DNA of 64,000 bases from Verrucomicrobiota bacterium (GTDB taxonomy: Bacteria > Verrucomicrobiota > Verrucomicrobiia > Limisphaerales > UBA1319), in the NCBI GenBank assembly GCA_022709905.1, contig JAKLHY010000038.1, positions 1 to 64,000 of the forward strand, given 5' to 3'. A model generated the notes under the pieces. It was not told where the DNA came from. It saw only the letters and a program-made list of their open reading frames with translations, and did no database searches. Positions 9,068 through 19,053 of the stretch are shown piece by piece; the stretch's first letter is position 1, and every line of letters begins with the position of its first letter. Both the position numbers and the translations under genes were made by a program.

Positions 9068-10885
9068 TCACACCGGGTGGAACGGCCAGAACTTCGGAAT
9101 GCAATAGACGGCCAGGGCCCAAAAAATCAGGTTCAACGGAATGCCCACGCACATGAAGTCGGTGTAGCGATAGCCGCCAGGGTGATAAACCATGGTATTG
9201 GTCTGGTAGCCCAAGGGAGTCGCGAAACTGGTCGATGCCGCAAAACAGACCGCCATGAGTAACGGCCTGGCGTCCACATCGAGAGCGGCCGCGGTCGAGA
9301 GGGCGATGGGCGCCATCAAAACCGCGGTCGCGTTGTTGCTCATAAACTCGGTCAACACCGCCGTCAGCAGGTAGAGGACCGCGAGGGCAACCCCGGGGCC
9401 GAAAGGACCTGCCAGTCCAAGGATGGATCCTCCCAGCCACTGCGCCGCGCCCGATTTTTCCACCACCAGCCCCAGCGGCAGCACTCCAGCCAGGAGGAAG
9501 ATGACCTTCCAATCAATCGCTCCGTAGGCTTCCTCGAGGGTGAGACAGCGGGTGACAACCAGGGCGATGCAGCCGATGATGGACGCCGCCAGGATGGGCA
9601 TGACATTCAGGGCCGCCAGGAGGACAACGACCGCAATGATGCCGGCGGCCGTCGGGATTTTGTCGCGTCGCAGCGAGGGTTCCTCGACCTGTTCGAGGAC
9701 GAGAAAATTTGGATCGCCCCGCAACCGCGCCAGTTCTTCCCTTGGACCCAGCAAGAGGAGGGCGTCGCCGAAGCGCAATCGGACCTGGTTCAACTTCGTG
9801 CGGATGGTTTGTTGCCTGGCCTGGACGGCCAGCACAATGGCTTCGTAACGCCGGCGGAAATCCACTTCGGCGAGGGTGCGGTCAATCAGGTTCGAACGGG
9901 GTGAAACCAACACCTCCGCCAATTGCAGATCTTTGGCCTCGAGCGCTTCGTCCTTGAGTTTGAACTCGGATTCGATATCGAGTTTCCAGGCCGACTTGGC
10001 GGCCATGAGATCGGGGGCGCCGCCGCGAACGAGCAGCACATCGCCCGCTTGCAGCGGTTCGCGCAGGGGCGCAAACAACGTTCGATTGTCGCGCAGGATT
10101 TCCAGCATGGTGACATCTTCTTTCCGTCCGAAATGGCTGGTGGCCACAGTCTGGCCCACGAGAGGTGAGTCCGGATGCACCCGCAATTCGGTGATGTACT
10201 CTCCCAGCTGATAGTTTTCGGTCAATTGCCGCCCGCGCCGGCTGGGCAGCAGCCACCGACTGAAGAGCAGCAGATAGACGCTGCCCGCTCCGAGCATCAA
10301 TCCGCCCAGCGGGGTGAATTCGAACATCGAAAAAGCACCCGCTCCCGCCCACTCAGAAATGGAGCTGACCAGCAGGTTGGTCGATGTGCCGATCAGAGTG
10401 CAAACCCCGCCGAACTGCGAGGCGAACGAAAGAGGAATGAGCAGTTTGGACGCGGACAACTTTCCATTGTTGCAGGCCGCCAGGGCCAGTGGCATAAAAA
10501 CCGCCACCGCCGCCGTATTGTTGATAAACGCGGACACCACTCCCACCGTCAACATCATGGCTAGCAGCAAAAGGTTGGGATACCCCGCCAGGCGCTTCAC
10601 CAGGCGCGCCGCCAACGCAACCGCTCCCGTTTTTTGCAGTCCGGCGCTTAACACAAACATCGCCGCCACGGTGATGGTCGCTGGATTGCTGAATCCCGAA
10701 ATCCCCTCTTCGGGCGTAATCCATTTTTCGGGCCGAATCCAGTCCGACAGGGGTTCAAACAGTCCGACAAGAATGATGGCCCCGAGCACCATCAACGCCA
10801 CCAGATCGGAGCGGAACCTCTCCGTTACAAACAGACACACCGCCCCGACGGTGATCAGCAAAACGAGGAGAATCTCGATGCCCAT
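9068..10885 (-). CDS. SLC13-family transporter with TrkA-C domains
   Basis: A 605-residue polytopic inner-membrane protein. The N-terminal half (about 1-200) and C-terminal half (about 410-605) each contain several hydrophobic helices and one copy of the family's repeated ion-binding signature (FINNTAAVAVFMPLA and FMSNNATAVLMAPIALS). The central hydrophilic part (about 205-400) holds two TrkA-C/RCK-C-like segments, recognisable by LVGQTV and GDVLLVRGG. This is the architecture of bacterial DASS/SLC13 permeases thought to move sulfate, dicarboxylates or other anions with sodium. The substrate cannot be assigned. It stands alone on the minus strand. Confidence 0.88.
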   Translation of the reverse strand: MGIEILLVLLITVGAVCLFVTERFRSDLVALMVLGAIILVGLFEPLSDWIRPEKWITPEEGISGFSNPATITVAAMFVLSAGLQKTGAVALAARLVKRLAGYPNLLLLAMMLTVGVVSAFINNTAAVAVFMPLALAACNNGKLSASKLLIPLSFASQFGGVCTLIGTSTNLLVSSISEWAGAGAFSMFEFTPLGGLMLGAGSVYLLLFSRWLLPSRRGRQLTENYQLGEYITELRVHPDSPLVGQTVATSHFGRKEDVTMLEILRDNRTLFAPLREPLQAGDVLLVRGGAPDLMAAKSAWKLDIESEFKLKDEALEAKDLQLAEVLVSPRSNLIDRTLAEVDFRRRYEAIVLAVQARQQTIRTKLNQVRLRFGDALLLLGPREELARLRGDPNFLVLEQVEEPSLRRDKIPTAAGIIAVVVLLAALNVMPILAASIIGCIALVVTRCLTLEEAYGAIDWKVIFLLAGVLPLGLVVEKSGAAQWLGGSILGLAGPFGPGVALAVLYLLTAVLTEFMSNNATAVLMAPIALSTAAALDVDARPLLMAVCFAASTSFATPLGYQTNTMVYHPGGYRYTDFMCVGIPLNLIFWALAVYCIPKFWPFHPV

Positions 10886-11004
10886 GCCGTCAATTTAATT
10901 GAAATCAAAGCCTGTGCGCGAGAACTTACACTGGGTCCATCCAACCCACAACCTCCGAGGCGGGATTGGGGAATCCGCGCCTGCCAAGGACCGGATGGAG
11001 TCGA

Positions 11005-14000
11005 TTACGGATTCGAGGCCTTGGCCCGGTAGAACACACCGACCTGGGCCTGCCAATCTCCCAATTCTGAGGGTTGAAAGGGGGTCGCTTCTGTTGTCGC
11101 CGACTTGGTGGTGATCTCGGTCCAATGGATCAAGTCGAGAGATTTCTCGATGGTGTAAAGCCGACCTTTTTCTGTCAAGAGGATCAAGTAAGGCCCGTCG
11201 GCATCAAATCGCCAATCAAGGATTTGGGGCGGCCGGGGCGGATCCGAAGGCATATGCCAGGGACGGCGAAGGAAAGGATACCCGGCGCCTTCGAGGATTC
11301 CCCATACCGCATCCAGGTCCCAACCTGCTGTCTCAAATGTCGCGCGTCGCCACAGAGCCTCTGTGGTTTGACCGGTGCCCCCCGAGGAATGGGTTTGTCC
11401 ACTGGCCATGAAGTCCCAGAAACTGTTTTGGATTTGATCGTCGATGCCTTTTCCGCCGACGAGTCCGCCCAACGCGCCGGAGCCGGTGACGGGTCCGGTT
11501 GAATAGCATCGTGCGACCGAGGCCTCGAACATGCGGCCGATGAGTCCTCCGACGCGGTCGGTTCCAGAAACCGTGGCGGTTGCATGGGCGTCGGATACCG
11601 AGGCTCCGAATTCGTGGAGTCCGATCAACCCGCCCGCGATGGTCCCGCCCGCAACGGTCCCGCTCGCGGAGCAGCGGCGGATCACGCCGCCGGCTTCCCG
11701 GTTGCGCCCGACTAATCCGCCCACATACCCTGTGCCAACCACTGTAGCCTCCAATTCACAATCTTCGATCAACCCGGTGTTTTGCCCAACAAGACCGCCG
11801 ACGGCCGTCTCGCCGCGCATGTAACCGTTCCGGATCACAAGGCTGGAAAGGCTGCCATGGTTGCGGCTGAACAAGCCCACGTTGGTTTCGCCCGGGCGAT
11901 GGATGTGAAGTCCGGTAATCGCATGGCCGCGGCCGTCAAAGGTTCCTGAAAAGAACGCGATGGGCAAAAATCCCTTTCCTCCATTCCAGGATTGGCTGTC
12001 CGAAGCATCAACAGGGTTTGTCAGGTGGTAGGTCTTATCGGGAGGATAGGCTGGATCCTGGCCAATCTTCTGAATGTCTTCCAGGGTTGACAGGGCGATA
12101 CTCTCCCGAAAATGGGCGATGATTTGCCGGTGTCGCGTTGAATCGAAGACGAGGTCCATGTCGTAGGAGAGCGGCAGGCCGCCCTCGGACCAGCCGTCAA
12201 AGAGATGATTTGTGGCCGGTCGCGCGACCAGGACAACCTCGCTTCCCGGGAGATGGCGGCCGCCTCCTGTGATCCATCCGCCCGTGTTGGGTTGGACCAG
12301 GGTTTCAATCATCCAAACGGGAACCGTATATTCGTGAAGCAGCCTGGTTCCCGCCTGGATCTCCACGAGTTGCGGGGGGGCTTCCGGGTATTCCGGCACG
12401 TTTTGGAATTCGATAAGGTAAGATCCCGCTGGCAAACCTTCGAGGATGCTGTCGGCAGCCATCCAACTTGAAATGCCCGGGAGCCGCCACTTCATGTGGA
12501 CCGCTCCAGGAAGGGCATCTCGTAGACGAACCAGGAGGGAGCCTGTGGACACCGGGATGCCGGGGATGAACCGGGCCCGGACTTCCGGTTGTGCTCCGGC
12601 AATAACAAACGCCGAGTTGAGGCCGGACGGTTCCACGCCTGTCCAGCCGTCGAACACCCATCCCGGAGACGGGATCGCAAGCAACAGCAGCATGTCACCT
12701 CGGACAAAGTCCCGCTGGAACAACGGACCGCACTCGATGCCTTCCGGCGCAATGACCACCGTGCCCTGTCCTTCAGTGATCACGGAAAGCGGACCGGATC
12801 CGAGGGTGGAATAACTCCAGGTGCGATCTCCTCCTGGCATCGCTGTCCACACCGGATTTTCCATATCCGGATTACCAGAGATATCTCGTTCCAGGGTGCT
12901 CCGGAGCTCATAGGCGCCCGGCCGGGCAGGGATGAAGTCACTGCTGATCGACGCCACGGCCAGAGGATGAATCTGCGTCATGCTTTCCACCAGCAAGGTT
13001 TCCGCCTCTCCCGGAGGCTTCAAGTAAAGACGAAGGCGCAGAGGAAGGGATTCGCCTTGGGCACGGATGCTCAAAATGGCCTGATGCGGTTGGCCTGTTT
13101 GCAGGGGAACCCAGGATTGCTGGTAACGATCCTTTCCCGGCCGAACAACTGTCAGCGCATGATCAGACAGGGGAATGGGCAGACCGCCCGAGGCCGCCAC
13201 CCGCACTGTGACGGATGCCCGCGCGATCGCGCCAAGCGTGTCGTCGGCCAAATACGTCAGGGTGTGTTCGCCCGCGCTCAACACCACTTCATGCAAGGTT
13301 GAACTTGTGCCGAGGATGCCGTCGCGCGAAGAACTCCAGGTTCCATTTGGATTCCCATTCCCATCCGGATCGGTCACTCGGGCCTGCAGGGTCCAACCGA
13401 ATCCGCCGACCGCTTGATCCTGGTTTCTGGGGGTGACGATTTCAATGCGGGGCGGCCGGTTGGGCAGCGTCAGGTTGTTCACCCTTGCTTCCGCGGTTCG
13501 GAATCCATCGGAGGAGAGCAGCCGCAGTGAGATTCGGTTGCCGGAAGGCCAGTTGAGGGTGGAAAGCTCAGTCGACGCGCCCTCCAGTGGGCCGGATGCC
13601 GGTTCCCAGCTGGAGCCGTTGTCATAGCTCACCACGAGCATGTGTTGCAGCGGTTGGGAACGCAGCGATGACTCGGATGTTGGCTGGGCATTCCATCGGA
13701 CGACAACCCTATCGCCCAGCACGCTGTTGTTGCCCGGTTCCTGGATTTGAGTGGACAATCCGGAGACCAGGTGGTGATCAAAATAGGTGATATCGGGCTG
13801 TTTTTGGTTTCGCAGCACCAGCCGGACGGCCGACTCCGGGATGTCACAGGTGGCGGACCACGAGTAGAAATCGGCCGGAGGTGGTTGCGAGGGATACGAT
13901 TCCTCGGTTAAGTTAATGCCGCCCAGGAAGACCGTCCGGCCCGTGGCATCAAACCCTTCCAGGTGGTAATCCGAAAAGGCCGGGTCCCCAATGGCGCCGG

Positions 14001-16941
14001 ATGTCCGTTGGGCAAACGACGTGGTGTCGAAGAGTCGGACTGTGCCGAGATCGGGAAGATGCCGACTCGAGGATGGATGTTTGACGGTCTGCATGGAGAG
14101 AAACACCCGGCGAATTCCCGGGAGGGGAGCGGTTTTCGGCGGGACGGAATTGACGGAAGCCTTGGCTGGGCCAGGGGCGGTGTTTGTCGGGGAGGCCGAC
14201 GGTGAGGCGCCCAAGTAGCCGAGCAACCAATTGCGGAAATCGCTCAGCGTGCCGGGATCGATCCAACTCGGCTCGATGGCGCCCATGATGTCAAGCAGTT
14301 GGACGGGTGATTTCCATGCATATCCTGGTTTTGCCAGATGGATAAAACGCCCCCGGGCCTGAACATCCAAAGGGGATTGGGATTCATTCACAAAGGCGGT
14401 TACCCCTTGGAGGAGTTTCCCTCCGGTGGCCTTGTATGGGGGCATGTCGTATTGTTCCGTCGAAGTGTACAGGCCCGGACCCGCATGTCCAAGTTCGTGG
14501 ATGGCGGCCTTCAACTTGTCTTCGGTCACAAACAAGGTTCCTCGGAAGACTTTCATGTTCACGCCTTCAACTCCTTGTCCGAGGGCTCCCGCGGGGAGAA
14601 GGGCCACCGTGAAGTGCGGCGCATACCGGGTGCCAATCAGCCAATCCCCCACATCCGCCAGCCGGCTGGCAGCGGCAATGGTGGCAGCCAAAGGATAGAG
14701 CGAAAGGGCGTATGAATAATCCGCGCCGGGCGAATAAGGAAGGGCCGTGGAGGCCACCCGAATGTCAATATCCCGGTCCCGGCCCAGAGGCAGCATGGAT
14801 GCGATCAGATCGTTGAGCCTCAGCGCAAACCCAGGCGCATCGCCGGGCGAGCCGTAGCCGATGATATGTATGGGTTGCACCAGAAGACGCAAGGGCGTGG
14901 CAACCGGCGGGCTGAACTGGAGAGAGGTATCGATGACTGGCATGACCGCGCGATTGGTTGGCGCATCCGGATAGCCCGTGACGCCGGTGGTATCAAGCCA
15001 CACTTGCAGGCGCGCTTCTTTTTCGTCCACCGGCGGCAACACGAAGTTAAAGGTCGCCTGTCCATTGGCGATGAGGTTCGGTGATACTGTACCCAGACTC
15101 CCCCGAACGACCGTATCCGGACTGCCCGGGGCGGGAGATACCGTCCGTCCATCCAGTTGCACGCGCAACTTGACTCCCCGGACAGATTCGACGGAGGCGC
15201 CCACAAGCACACTCAACAAGGTTTCCTTGCCTTGAATCCGGCTGTGGGCGAATGGAGAATTCTGATGCCGGTGATCCAAGGCATGTTGGCCCGCGATCCA
15301 GCCATCCAGCCAGAACGAAGGGAAAATCCTTCGGTCCGAGGACCGGCGTCCCGAGGAAAGGAACGGATCCAACACAAAAAACCGCGCATTATTCGGACCC
15401 GAGACAGCCACTTTCGCCCCCAGACCACTAAGGAATTCCTCGGGTTGGTTGGGAACACTGCCAACTCCGATCAGTTCCGGACCGGTCGTTTCCCCATAAT
15501 AGCTCGGACCGATTTGGATGGCTGTGGAGGGGGGGTAAACCTCTCCGGCAAGCACCTCGGCGGTGGGATAGGAATAAACAGGACCGACATGACCTTGAAA
15601 ACTGTTGCCGGTCACGGTGGGCGCGGTGGGGTCTGGCAACCACCAGGGGACATTGCCCCACGGCGAGGTGCCATCGAGATTGAGCAACCCACGGTACCGG
15701 TCAAACACCAGGGCCTGATGAAAAATACAGTCCTTGAAAGTGGCCGCCGTCCGGTCCTCCAGCGTGACCGGCGCGCCAAATTCGCAACGCGTAAACAGCG
15801 GCCGACCGCCATGGATGATCACGTCTTCCTGGAATATGCACTCCAGGTATTCAACATCCTTGGGGTAGAGATAACACACCCCTCGATTAAACACCTGGCA
15901 GCGCTTGAACAAGACCGATGAAGCCGGTTCCCAGAGATCGGGATACGGTAAGGGCAGGTTACTCCAGGATGCGAGGTCCACGTCCGCGTCGCTGACCAAC
16001 ACTTGAGCGCCGCTGGAGCCCGAACAAAACCATCCCTGGATGCTGCCCTTATCCACGACCACATTCGCCTTGCCTTGAATCCGCAGGACCGTGCCGGTGC
16101 ATTGATTGAAGCTCACACTGCAGTCCGGAATGGAGACATCGAGACCGATACATTCCGAAAAGCCGCTCAAGCCGCTCCCGTCCGCAAACTGGATTGTTGC
16201 GTTGCGCAGCCCCTCGATGTCCTGTGGATGCGCAAAATGAAAGATACCGCCCTCCACCGGCCCGGCGAAGACAACCGGTTTGTCCGAGAAATCCACAATC
16301 GTTTTCCCGAGAGCCACCGCATCGAGTTCGAGCAACCCCGACCCCCACAGCATTCCCCTGACGTCCGACGCTTGGCTGAGGGCGAGCTTAAGGTTTTTTT
16401 CGACATAGATGTCAACGGTCAGCGGTCGGTCACTCGTCAGGGTTTCGTCAAACAGTGGTCTGCCTTGCGCCAGGCTGCCGTCGATCTTCGCTGTTGCGAT
16501 ATCGGTGATTCGGACCTGCGGGATATCGTCCGGCCGAGGAGGATTGTTCTCATAGTAATGATCGTAAATCCGGTAAGTGTAGATCCCGGGCGCCAAGTCA
16601 ATGTCGTTGTAGTGACCCGAAAAGGAACCCGCCCTGACATCAACCAAAACATGATCGTTCCGGCGCAGTTCCAGCCGGAACGTGCCGAAACCTCCCCCGG
16701 AATAGCTCAAATGGGCTTTGTTCAAACCGATGTATTCGACACCCGCCCAGCTCCCAGTCACACCCGCAGAAGCCGTTATTAATAGGACGCTGCGCAATAA
16801 CTGCCGTTTAAACCACCGATGGAATGAAGGCACACCCCGCGTGATCGGGGTGATCGATTGGATTAAAGGCCAATACCAGCGGGCGATCGCGGGCTCGGAG
16901 CCATTTCGGGATCGGACAAAGCGCGAGCTTGCTGGGTTCAT
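11005..16941 (-). CDS. Giant exported protein with beta-helix, InlB-like and GLUG repeats
   Basis: About 1,978 residues from the ATG at 16941; an in-frame TTG at 16977 and a GTG at 16833 are alternatives, and the GTG would put the signal peptide (WFKRQLLRSVLLITASAG) right at the N terminus. In order: a region with beta-helix character (about 190-470), a central region with the zincin-type motif HELGH (His815-His819), Ig-like domains (about 1,090-1,300), two InlB-type repeats (near 1,430 and 1,580 with F-D-G-W), at least five GLUG-like motifs (VGGLVGQN, VGGLVGRN, AGGLIG, VGGLIGR, LGGLVGG; about 1,670-1,830) and a C-terminal module (YTIEKSLDLIHWTEIT) common at the end of exported verrucomicrobial proteins. 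It is probably surface-attached or secreted. Peptidase activity is possible but unproven. Confidence 0.85.
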   Translation of the reverse strand: MNPASSRFVRSRNGSEPAIARWYWPLIQSITPITRGVPSFHRWFKRQLLRSVLLITASAGVTGSWAGVEYIGLNKAHLSYSGGGFGTFRLELRRNDHVLVDVRAGSFSGHYNDIDLAPGIYTYRIYDHYYENNPPRPDDIPQVRITDIATAKIDGSLAQGRPLFDETLTSDRPLTVDIYVEKNLKLALSQASDVRGMLWGSGLLELDAVALGKTIVDFSDKPVVFAGPVEGGIFHFAHPQDIEGLRNATIQFADGSGLSGFSECIGLDVSIPDCSVSFNQCTGTVLRIQGKANVVVDKGSIQGWFCSGSSGAQVLVSDADVDLASWSNLPLPYPDLWEPASSVLFKRCQVFNRGVCYLYPKDVEYLECIFQEDVIIHGGRPLFTRCEFGAPVTLEDRTAATFKDCIFHQALVFDRYRGLLNLDGTSPWGNVPWWLPDPTAPTVTGNSFQGHVGPVYSYPTAEVLAGEVYPPSTAIQIGPSYYGETTGPELIGVGSVPNQPEEFLSGLGAKVAVSGPNNARFFVLDPFLSSGRRSSDRRIFPSFWLDGWIAGQHALDHRHQNSPFAHSRIQGKETLLSVLVGASVESVRGVKLRVQLDGRTVSPAPGSPDTVVRGSLGTVSPNLIANGQATFNFVLPPVDEKEARLQVWLDTTGVTGYPDAPTNRAVMPVIDTSLQFSPPVATPLRLLVQPIHIIGYGSPGDAPGFALRLNDLIASMLPLGRDRDIDIRVASTALPYSPGADYSYALSLYPLAATIAAASRLADVGDWLIGTRYAPHFTVALLPAGALGQGVEGVNMKVFRGTLFVTEDKLKAAIHELGHAGPGLYTSTEQYDMPPYKATGGKLLQGVTAFVNESQSPLDVQARGRFIHLAKPGYAWKSPVQLLDIMGAIEPSWIDPGTLSDFRNWLLGYLGASPSASPTNTAPGPAKASVNSVPPKTAPLPGIRRVFLSMQTVKHPSSSRHLPDLGTVRLFDTTSFAQRTSGAIGDPAFSDYHLEGFDATGRTVFLGGINLTEESYPSQPPPADFYSWSATCDIPESAVRLVLRNQKQPDITYFDHHLVSGLSTQIQEPGNNSVLGDRVVVRWNAQPTSESSLRSQPLQHMLVVSYDNGSSWEPASGPLEGASTELSTLNWPSGNRISLRLLSSDGFRTAEARVNNLTLPNRPPRIEIVTPRNQDQAVGGFGWTLQARVTDPDGNGNPNGTWSSSRDGILGTSSTLHEVVLSAGEHTLTYLADDTLGAIARASVTVRVAASGGLPIPLSDHALTVVRPGKDRYQQSWVPLQTGQPHQAILSIRAQGESLPLRLRLYLKPPGEAETLLVESMTQIHPLAVASISSDFIPARPGAYELRSTLERDISGNPDMENPVWTAMPGGDRTWSYSTLGSGPLSVITEGQGTVVIAPEGIECGPLFQRDFVRGDMLLLLAIPSPGWVFDGWTGVEPSGLNSAFVIAGAQPEVRARFIPGIPVSTGSLLVRLRDALPGAVHMKWRLPGISSWMAADSILEGLPAGSYLIEFQNVPEYPEAPPQLVEIQAGTRLLHEYTVPVWMIETLVQPNTGGWITGGGRHLPGSEVVLVARPATNHLFDGWSEGGLPLSYDMDLVFDSTRHRQIIAHFRESIALSTLEDIQKIGQDPAYPPDKTYHLTNPVDASDSQSWNGGKGFLPIAFFSGTFDGRGHAITGLHIHRPGETNVGLFSRNHGSLSSLVIRNGYMRGETAVGGLVGQNTGLIEDCELEATVVGTGYVGGLVGRNREAGGVIRRCSASGTVAGGTIAGGLIGLHEFGASVSDAHATATVSGTDRVGGLIGRMFEASVARCYSTGPVTGSGALGGLVGGKGIDDQIQNSFWDFMASGQTHSSGGTGQTTEALWRRATFETAGWDLDAVWGILEGAGYPFLRRPWHMPSDPPRPPQILDWRFDADGPYLILLTEKGRLYTIEKSLDLIHWTEITTKSATTEATPFQPSELGDWQAQVGVFYRAKASNP

Positions 16942-16980
16942 GAGAGCGGATTGTACCCGCGCACAGGTTCCCTTCAAGGC

Positions 16981-18130
16981 TTATCGGCAGCGCACACGGA
17001 TGCGATCCGAAGACAAACCCTCGGCTATTGCCTCGATCTGTATCTGGCCGCTTTGGCCTTCGATCGAGCGCAAGATCACCATGGCCTTGCCATAGAAAAG
17101 CGAAACTTTGTTGGTGTCGAACTCGGCCGGGAAATGATGATCTCCATTTCCAACGCCCGCAATGCTGGCCGGACCCTCAAGCTTGCAGGTGATCTGGTGG
17201 GTGGCCAGGGGACAGAGGGTCCCCGATCGGTCTGTCGCCTCAACGAGAACATAGCATAAGTCGTCGCCGTCGGATCGGAGCGATTTTCGATCGGGTGTCA
17301 GGCGCAACCGGGCGGGCGCATCAGCTGTTCGCACCACTGATTCGCCGAGTTTCCGATGCTTCCGATACGCCACCGCCTTTACTGCGCCCGGCTCATAAAG
17401 GACCTCTTCCCAACGAAGACGATAGCAATCCACGGGATTCGAAGCCCCGGGCTCTTTGGATTTTCAGCCAAGGGATCGCCCATTCAGGAACAGTTCCGCG
17501 GAATCCCCGCTGGTGTAGACATAAACCGGCACGGTTTGTCCCAAGCGATCCGGCCAGTTCCAATGCGGCAGGACATGGACGGTTGTTTTTTCCGGAGCCC
17601 AATAGCTGCGGTAAAGACAGAAGCGATCTTTGGGAATGCCCGCCAGGTCGACAATCCCGAACAGGCTGATCCGCGATTCCTCGGCCGGTGTGATCGGTCG
17701 CTTGGAATACCGGCCCCAGCCCCGGGCAATGAAAGGCGTGGGCTCGCCCAGATAATCAAATCCTGTCCATACAAATTCCCCGGCCACAAAGGTCGAACGT
17801 CTCATTCCACACAACCAGGCCCAGACGATCGCAGAGATCGAGCAACTCCGGTGCGGGCGGATGATGGCTGGTGCGAATGGCGTTCACCCCCATGTCCTTC
17901 ATGATCTCCAGCTGCTGTTCCATCGCGCGGGTGAAGAATGCGGCCCCGAGCGGGCCAGGGTCGTGGCGAAGATTCACCCCATGCACCGACACAAGGTTTG
18001 TCTCACCGAAACGGACGAAATCCGTGGCGTCGATCCGAAACGACAGGTAACCATAATCCCAACCGCTCGCTTTCCGGCCATTGACATAAACCGTGGGTCC
18101 CGCCATCACCCCATCGAAATTCGCCCGTGA
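16981..18130 (-). pseudogene. Remnant of a GH2-family beta-galactosidase-like gene
   Basis: Three pieces, read on the minus strand, align in order with GH2 glycosidases of the DUF4982-containing type. Piece 1 (18130-17770) holds the sugar-binding jelly roll (FDGVM, YGYLSF) joined directly to the start of the TIM barrel (GVNLRHDPGPLGAA, NAIRTSHHPPAPELLDLCDRLG), without the usual Ig domain between them. Piece 2 (about 17800-17464, another frame) resumes at VAGEFVWTGFDYLGEPTP. The whole barrel stretch that should carry the catalytic acid/base and nucleophile is missing. Piece 3 (17463-16981, same frame as piece 2) continues after a TGA at 17464-17466 with the C-terminal beta domains. Deletions, a frame change and a stop codon mean no active enzyme can be made. 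Confidence 0.85.
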
Positions 18131-18209
18131 CTGTTCATGTTGCGAGTAAATTAAGACCATCGTCAGAATGCTGGCAACGCTCAAAATAAGTATAGTGTGA
18201 CGCCTGCAT

Positions 18210-18328
18210 TACGCATTCAATGCGGGGGGCGATTGATCGCGTGGCACTCCATGGCAGTGATCGCAAGCCGATTTTTAATGGGGGGAGCCGACCACCGGCG
18301 TGCGCATTGCACCGGCATAGGGAACTGA
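18210..18328. repeat. Direct repeat, left copy
   Basis: About 119 bases that recur with roughly 90% identity at 19054-19168 in the same orientation. The copies share a long core beginning at the GCGATTGATCGC palindrome and ending at GGGACTGA-like sequence. The element is internally palindromic at its left part. Together the copies bracket the DUF4160/DUF2442 gene pair. Confidence 0.8.
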
Positions 18329-18418
18329 TCCAACGGAACGTGGCGGCTGGCTTGGGGCTGGATACGAGGCCGCGATGAGCCAACAACGGGCCAAAAGGAA
18401 GGCCTTATGGGGGGGCGT

Positions 18419-18691
18419 CTATTTCGGTGGCAATTGAAAGTGGCCTGCCACAATGCCGGGAACTGTGATGTCCTCATCCAGTTCCTCCCAGCGCAAGGCA
18501 TATCCATTAAGCTCAACTTGAACTCGCGCGAGTTGCTCTTCGGTCGCCGCCGCCAGGAGCCGGAACCGGTCGGCTGGAAAGCCGATGATCCGTCCGTCGT
18601 GAAGCTCCGTGTAGATCGTCCGCCCTTCCGCCCAGGCCCGCACAGCTGCAGGCTCCACGGCTAGCCGTGGCTCATTGGTTACGGTACTCAT
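18419..18691 (-). CDS. DUF2442 domain protein
   Basis: A 90-residue protein that matches the DUF2442 pattern nearly end to end: TVTNEPRLAVEP at the N terminus, then AVRAWAEGRTIYTELHDGRIIGFPADRF and LRWEELDEDITVPGIVAGHF. The family is small, cytoplasmic and of unproven function. It is very often encoded next to DUF4160 proteins, and the pair has been suggested to act as a toxin-antitoxin-like module. Its start overlaps the end of the DUF4160 gene by 20 bases, so the two are translated together. Confidence 0.85.
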   Translation of the reverse strand: MSTVTNEPRLAVEPAAVRAWAEGRTIYTELHDGRIIGFPADRFRLLAAATEEQLARVQVELNGYALRWEELDEDITVPGIVAGHFQLPPK

Positions 18692-18911
18692 CGTATGCCC
18701 TTCTCAGAACGTCATGATGTTCAAAAACCAACTGCTCAATGCGTCGGAGCGCCTGAGGTCGTACTCCCCGGTTTCCGGCCAGCCGGATGGTCGGCTCCAT
18801 CCAGAATTTACACTCCCCGTCTGGAGTCCGCACGTGGATGTGCGCGGGCTCCTGCCGCTCATCCGAGTAGAAGTGGAATCTGAATGATCCGATTCGCAGG
18901 ACCGTCGGCAT
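18672..18911 (-). CDS. DUF4160 domain protein
   Basis: A 79-residue protein with the DUF4160 hallmarks: MPTVLRIGSFRFHFYSDE followed by EPAHIHVRT and a C-terminal helix ending EYRNQ. The His-x-His in the AHIHV stretch is the conserved family feature. It is the upstream gene of a two-gene unit with DUF2442. By position it could be the toxin-like partner, but no activity is established for the family. The unit lies between two ~117-bp direct repeats. Confidence 0.85.
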   Translation of the reverse strand: MPTVLRIGSFRFHFYSDERQEPAHIHVRTPDGECKFWMEPTIRLAGNRGVRPQALRRIEQLVFEHHDVLRRAYDEYRNQ

Positions 18912-19053
18912 GGGTATTCTTTACCATGTGCCACGCGCTACCGCGACATCTTTCTGCCGAAACAAACTGAATAGTTTTAGTGCCCACACAAAAAAAGATA
19001 GGAATTGATATCACGAATTCGAGTCTCCAGCTTATGGCGCTTGGCTTCTCCAG

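Noticed and set aside
8889..9512. 207-codon minus-strand open frame overlapping the SLC13 gene
   Set aside because: Shadow frame of the transporter; Gly/Arg-rich, no family pattern, and the transporter frame has clear motifs in the same bases.
17464..17466. TGA as selenocysteine in the GH2 remnant
   Set aside because: The surrounding gene also has large deletions and a frame change, there is no reason for selenocysteine in this enzyme, and CGA to TGA is a simple mutation.
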